From CAMBDR01 sp046597185 (lineage in GTDB: Bacteria; Pseudomonadota; Gammaproteobacteria; Burkholderiales; Burkholderiaceae_D): 14,799 nucleotides of DNA. This document shows, piece by piece, positions 14,422 through 14,799 of the stretch (position 1 is its first letter; every line of letters begins with the position of its first letter). A program made the translations under genes and the position numbers. The notes under the pieces were generated by a model, which had not been told where the DNA came from, did not search any database, and worked only from the letters and a program-made list of their open reading frames with translations. The DNA is taken from positions 1-14,799 of the forward strand of contig JBKJLF010000154.1 of assembly GCA_046597185.1 (NCBI GenBank), read 5' to 3'.

Positions 14422-14799
14422 CTATTTCGCATCCGGTTCGGATGACGTGAGCGCCGCGGTTTCTTCAGACTTTGCCTCGTCAAGCTTTGTCGTATCGTTT
14501 TTTAATACCGATTCGGTCTTCACATCAGACTTGAGCGCTGCCACGGCATTGAACAGCTTTGCTACTTCCTTACCTCCCTCCTGGCGCATTGCCAATTGAG
14601 CCTCGGTGTCAGGCAAAAAAGCCGGGCGTGATGACTGTGGCTGCTGCGATGGCGACACCAGCATGGCGTCCACCAACGCCACGCTCTGGCTTGGCCCCAC
14701 CATGCCGGCATTGTTATCTTTGTTATCTTTGTTATCTTTGTTATCTTTGTTATCTTTGTTATCTTTGTTATCTTTGTTATCTTTGTTATCTTTGTTATC
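14422..14799 (-). CDS. 3' part of an unidentified gene with an Asp-Asn-Lys repeat; by position possibly mlaA
   Basis: A frame open from the right edge ends at TAG 14424-14422. The visible 125 residues start with 29 residues of pure Asp-Asn-Lys repeat, then NAGMVGPSQSVALVDAML, a Pro/Ser/Gln stretch, a helix-like AQLAMRQEGGKEVAKLFNAVAALKS and a charged Glu/Lys/Thr-rich end (KLDEAKSEETAALTSSEPDAK). I do not recognise the sequence. In Burkholderiales mlaA usually stands just before mlaC, and MlaA proteins can carry long disordered C-termini, so an mlaA tail is the leading guess; none of the conserved MlaA core is in view. An internal ATG at 14703 could start a separate 93-residue protein, but it lacks a clear ribosome binding site. 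Confidence 0.6.
   Translation of the reverse strand, partial: DNKDNKDNKDNKDNKDNKDNKDNKDNKDNNAGMVGPSQSVALVDAMLVSPSQQPQSSRPAFLPDTEAQLAMRQEGGKEVAKLFNAVAALKSDVKTESVLKNDTTKLDEAKSEETAALTSSEPDAK
14713..14799 (-). repeat. 9-bp coding minisatellite, nine full copies plus six bases, cut by the edge
   Basis: The unit GTTATCTTT on the plus strand (AAAGATAAC on the coding strand) is repeated without a single change from 14713 to 14799, 87 bp, and continues to the window edge, so the full copy number is unknown. In the coding frame it reads Asp-Asn-Lys. Because the unit is three codons, copy-number change alters length but not frame. The purity suggests recent slippage. Confidence 0.97.

Overview
The window is one long, densely packed, single-strand stretch of a bacterial chromosome. 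Every gene I can support lies on the minus strand, so transcription runs from high to low coordinates. The gene order (mlaC, mlaB, ABC exporter, bolA, murA, hisG-D-C-B-H-A-F-I-E, HIT protein, tatA-B-C), the short-form HisG, the monofunctional HisB and Lys8 in TatB all point to a betaproteobacterium of the Burkholderiales. GC content is about half by eye, which fits an Oxalobacteraceae-like member better than Burkholderia or Ralstonia; the family-level placement is inference.

Layout in transcription order. (1) 14799-13356: the 3' part of an unidentified gene whose reading frame enters the window through nine and two-thirds copies of a 9-bp repeat encoding Asp-Asn-Lys, then mlaC and mlaB of the phospholipid-trafficking system. 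By position the first gene is probably mlaA. (2) 13263-11537: a two-gene ABC-2 exporter (ATPase and permease) preceded by a good TATAAT element. (3) 11460-9975: a BolA/IbaG protein and MurA, the first committed enzyme of peptidoglycan synthesis. (4) 9978-2023: the histidine operon hisG, hisD, [DNA methyltransferase], hisC, hisB, hisH, hisA, hisF, hisI, hisE. (5) 1965-47: a HIT-family nucleotide hydrolase and the twin-arginine translocase tatA, tatB, tatC. A possible next gene begins at position 24 and runs off the left edge.

The histidine genes cover PRPP to histidinol-phosphate and histidinol to histidine. Two parts are not here: the regulatory subunit HisZ, which short-form HisG needs, and a histidinol-phosphate phosphatase. 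Many junctions are coupled: 4-bp ATGA overlaps at ATPase/permease, murA/hisG, hisG/hisD and hisF/hisI, TAATG at hisB/hisH, and an 8-bp overlap at bolA/murA. The exporter, bolA, murA and the first his genes therefore probably form one transcript; the 100-bp hisC-hisB gap is the most likely internal control point.

Most of the window is conserved housekeeping sequence. The unusual parts are the DNK-encoding minisatellite, a solitary beta-class DNA methyltransferase with a Lys/Pro-rich tail inside the his operon, the repeat-bearing, terminator-like hisC-hisB gap, an open +1 frame after tatA that ends in an ATGA overlap with tatB, and phased A-tracts before bolA. I saw no tRNA, rRNA, CRISPR array, insertion sequence or phage gene, and no gene-free stretch above 300 bases.
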